Positions 63,039 through 64,000 of a stretch of DNA of 64,000 nucleotides are shown in pieces. The translations under genes and the position numbers were made by a program. The notes below the pieces were generated by a model. That model did no database searches. It saw nothing but the letters and a program-made list of their open reading frames with translations, and had not been told where the DNA came from. The number at the start of each line of letters is the position of its first letter. The stretch's first letter is position 1. Origin of the DNA: Sedimentitalea sp039941015 (GTDB lineage: Bacteria > Pseudomonadota > Alphaproteobacteria > Rhodobacterales > Rhodobacteraceae); the NCBI RefSeq assembly GCF_039941015.1, contig NZ_JBDVFI010000067.1; one strand, written 5' to 3'.

Positions 63039-64000
63039 TCAGGGTGTGCTGCCTGACAGGAACCGTTGCAGGCGGTCCGTATCGATGGGTTTGTGCAGTA
63101 GCGGCAGCCCGAGTTCTCTGCATTGCAGCTCTAACTCGACGCTGCGGTTGGCCGAAATGATACAGGCGGGGGCAGGGCCAAAGGCTTTGGTGATGTCGGC
63201 AATGGCATCCAGACCGGATTTGCCCTCATCAAGCTGATAGTCGGCGACAATCACGTCCGGGGCCATGTCGATATCGGTCAACAGAGCCTGCGCCGCCGAC
63301 CCGTTTTCACAGGGGAGCACATCCAGCCCCCAGTTTTCCATCGTCAGGGTCAGGGCGTTGCGCAGTTCGTCGTCGTTCTCAATCAAGAGCACGATGCGAT
63401 GTTGCAGATTGTCCGGGCTTGGTTCGGGCAGTGTTGCATCTGGCGCAACCGGTGAGCGATCCCGCGGGGCAAGCGGAAGTTCAACCGAAAACACAGTGCC
63501 ACGCCCAACCTGAGAGCGCAGCTGCAGCGGATGGCTCAGCAGGGCACAGGCACGCTCGACGATGGCAAGGCCTAGCCCCATCCCATCGGCGGCGCTGGCG
63601 GTGGCATTCAGGCGCTGGAATTCACCAAAGATCAGCTCCTGTTCCTCTTCGGCAATGCCCGGGCCGGTGTCCCATACCTCGACCCGGACAGCATTGCGTA
63701 GCCGCCTTGCACCGACCAGAATGCGGCCTTGGTTTGTATAGCGAACGGCGTTGCTCATGAGGTTCTGCAATATACGGCGCAAATAGGTCGCATCACTCTG
63801 AACATCTGCACCTGTGCGCAACACCCGCAGGTCCAAACCACTGGCGGCAGCCGTTGGAGCCAGTTCGTCACGCAGTTGTAGCAACAACCGGTCCAGCGAT
63901 ACGGTCGACAGGTGCAGGTTGGCCTGCCCAGAGTCGAGTTTGGAAATATCGAGCAGGGCAGACAGGATGTTTTCCACACTCTGCAAGGCGCTCGCGGCCT
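63039..64000 (-). CDS. Hybrid sensor histidine kinase, C-terminal part (cut by the window edge)
   Basis: At least 320 residues; the frame is open to the window end, so the sensor and phosphorylated His regions lie beyond 64000. Visible in order are the end of the dimerisation helix (ILSALLDISKLDSGQ), the ATP-binding N box (RRILQNLMSNAVRYTNQG), the G1 box DTGPGIAEEE, the G2 box GMGLGLAIVERA, and a C-terminal receiver. The receiver has the Asp in VIVADYQLDEGKSG and Lys in LLHKPID. Hybrid kinases of this NahK/ErcS-like form often sit beside TRAP or acs genes and control carbon use. Confidence 0.9.
   Translation of the reverse strand, partial: AASALQSVENILSALLDISKLDSGQANLHLSTVSLDRLLLQLRDELAPTAAASGLDLRVLRTGADVQSDATYLRRILQNLMSNAVRYTNQGRILVGARRLRNAVRVEVWDTGPGIAEEEQELIFGEFQRLNATASAADGMGLGLAIVERACALLSHPLQLRSQVGRGTVFSVELPLAPRDRSPVAPDATLPEPSPDNLQHRIVLLIENDDELRNALTLTMENWGLDVLPCENGSAAQALLTDIDMAPDVIVADYQLDEGKSGLDAIADITKAFGPAPACIISANRSVELELQCRELGLPLLHKPIDTDRLQRFLSGSTP

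Overview
The window looks like a chromosome segment of a marine Rhodobacteraceae (Roseobacter-group) bacterium. GC is high. The gene repertoire is typical of the group: TRAP and ABC transporters, a carnitine-to-glycine-betaine route, a sarcosine oxidase operon, dusA/ruvX/ccmI, and acs with a sodium:solute symporter. Two copies of a GC-rich intergenic element that I recognise from these genomes lie at convergent gene ends. No rRNA, tRNA or CRISPR array was seen.

Layout. 0-3.65 kb: one very unusual gene for a ~1,200-residue acidic protein made almost entirely of [D/N]-E-x tripeptides, with a double-glycine-type leader and a Cys-containing tail. 4.5-9.7 kb: an XRE-cupin regulator divergent from two class III aminotransferases and a membrane-anchored FMN glutamate-synthase-like protein. 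9.7-16.3 kb: a dipeptide/oligopeptide ABC operon with an M24 peptidase. 16.6-21.8 kb: a TAXI-type TRAP transporter followed by an ABC importer of the nitrate/sulfonate type. 21.8-26.7 kb: metG, an MFS transporter, a YceI protein and an aldo/keto reductase. 26.8-31 kb: a carnitine catabolic locus (GlxA-type regulator, BKACE enzyme, lipoprotein, a 57-residue membrane protein, and carnitine dehydrogenase fused to a thioesterase). 31-35.4 kb: XRE regulator, DUF2061, fatty acid desaturase, EamA transporter, NUDIX and DUF983. 35.6-37.5 kb: an EF-hand protein, an ECF sigma factor, a short putative anti-sigma protein and a CpxP-like membrane protein.

37.5-39.9 kb is a decayed island next to the 5' end of dusA: a broken DUF932 gene, a frameshifted orphan gene and a truncated integrase. 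39.9-43.7 kb holds dusA, a putative 2OG-Fe(II) dioxygenase, DUF1289, ruvX and ccmI. 43.9-50.0 kb is the sarcosine oxidase operon soxBDAG, with two extra small genes between soxB and soxD. 50.6-59.4 kb is an acetate-type block on the minus strand: acs, adk, DUF4212 small subunit, sodium:solute symporter, cNMP/CBS/DUF294 protein, a membrane protein, and a membrane-anchored exonuclease. 59.9-63.0 kb is a DctPQM TRAP transporter. A hybrid histidine kinase, cut by the window edge, ends the window.

Metabolically, carnitine is oxidised and cleaved to glycine betaine. Sarcosine, the last N-methyl intermediate of betaine breakdown, is oxidised by SoxBDAG. Acetyl units from such pathways and from the medium can enter through Acs. 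The betaine-to-sarcosine enzymes are not in this window.

The best candidate for an undescribed system is the giant [D/N]-E-x repeat protein. Its leader resembles those of peptides cut and exported by C39-type ABC transporters, and its tail has three A-C-x-x-D motifs. Any partner genes would lie beyond position 1.
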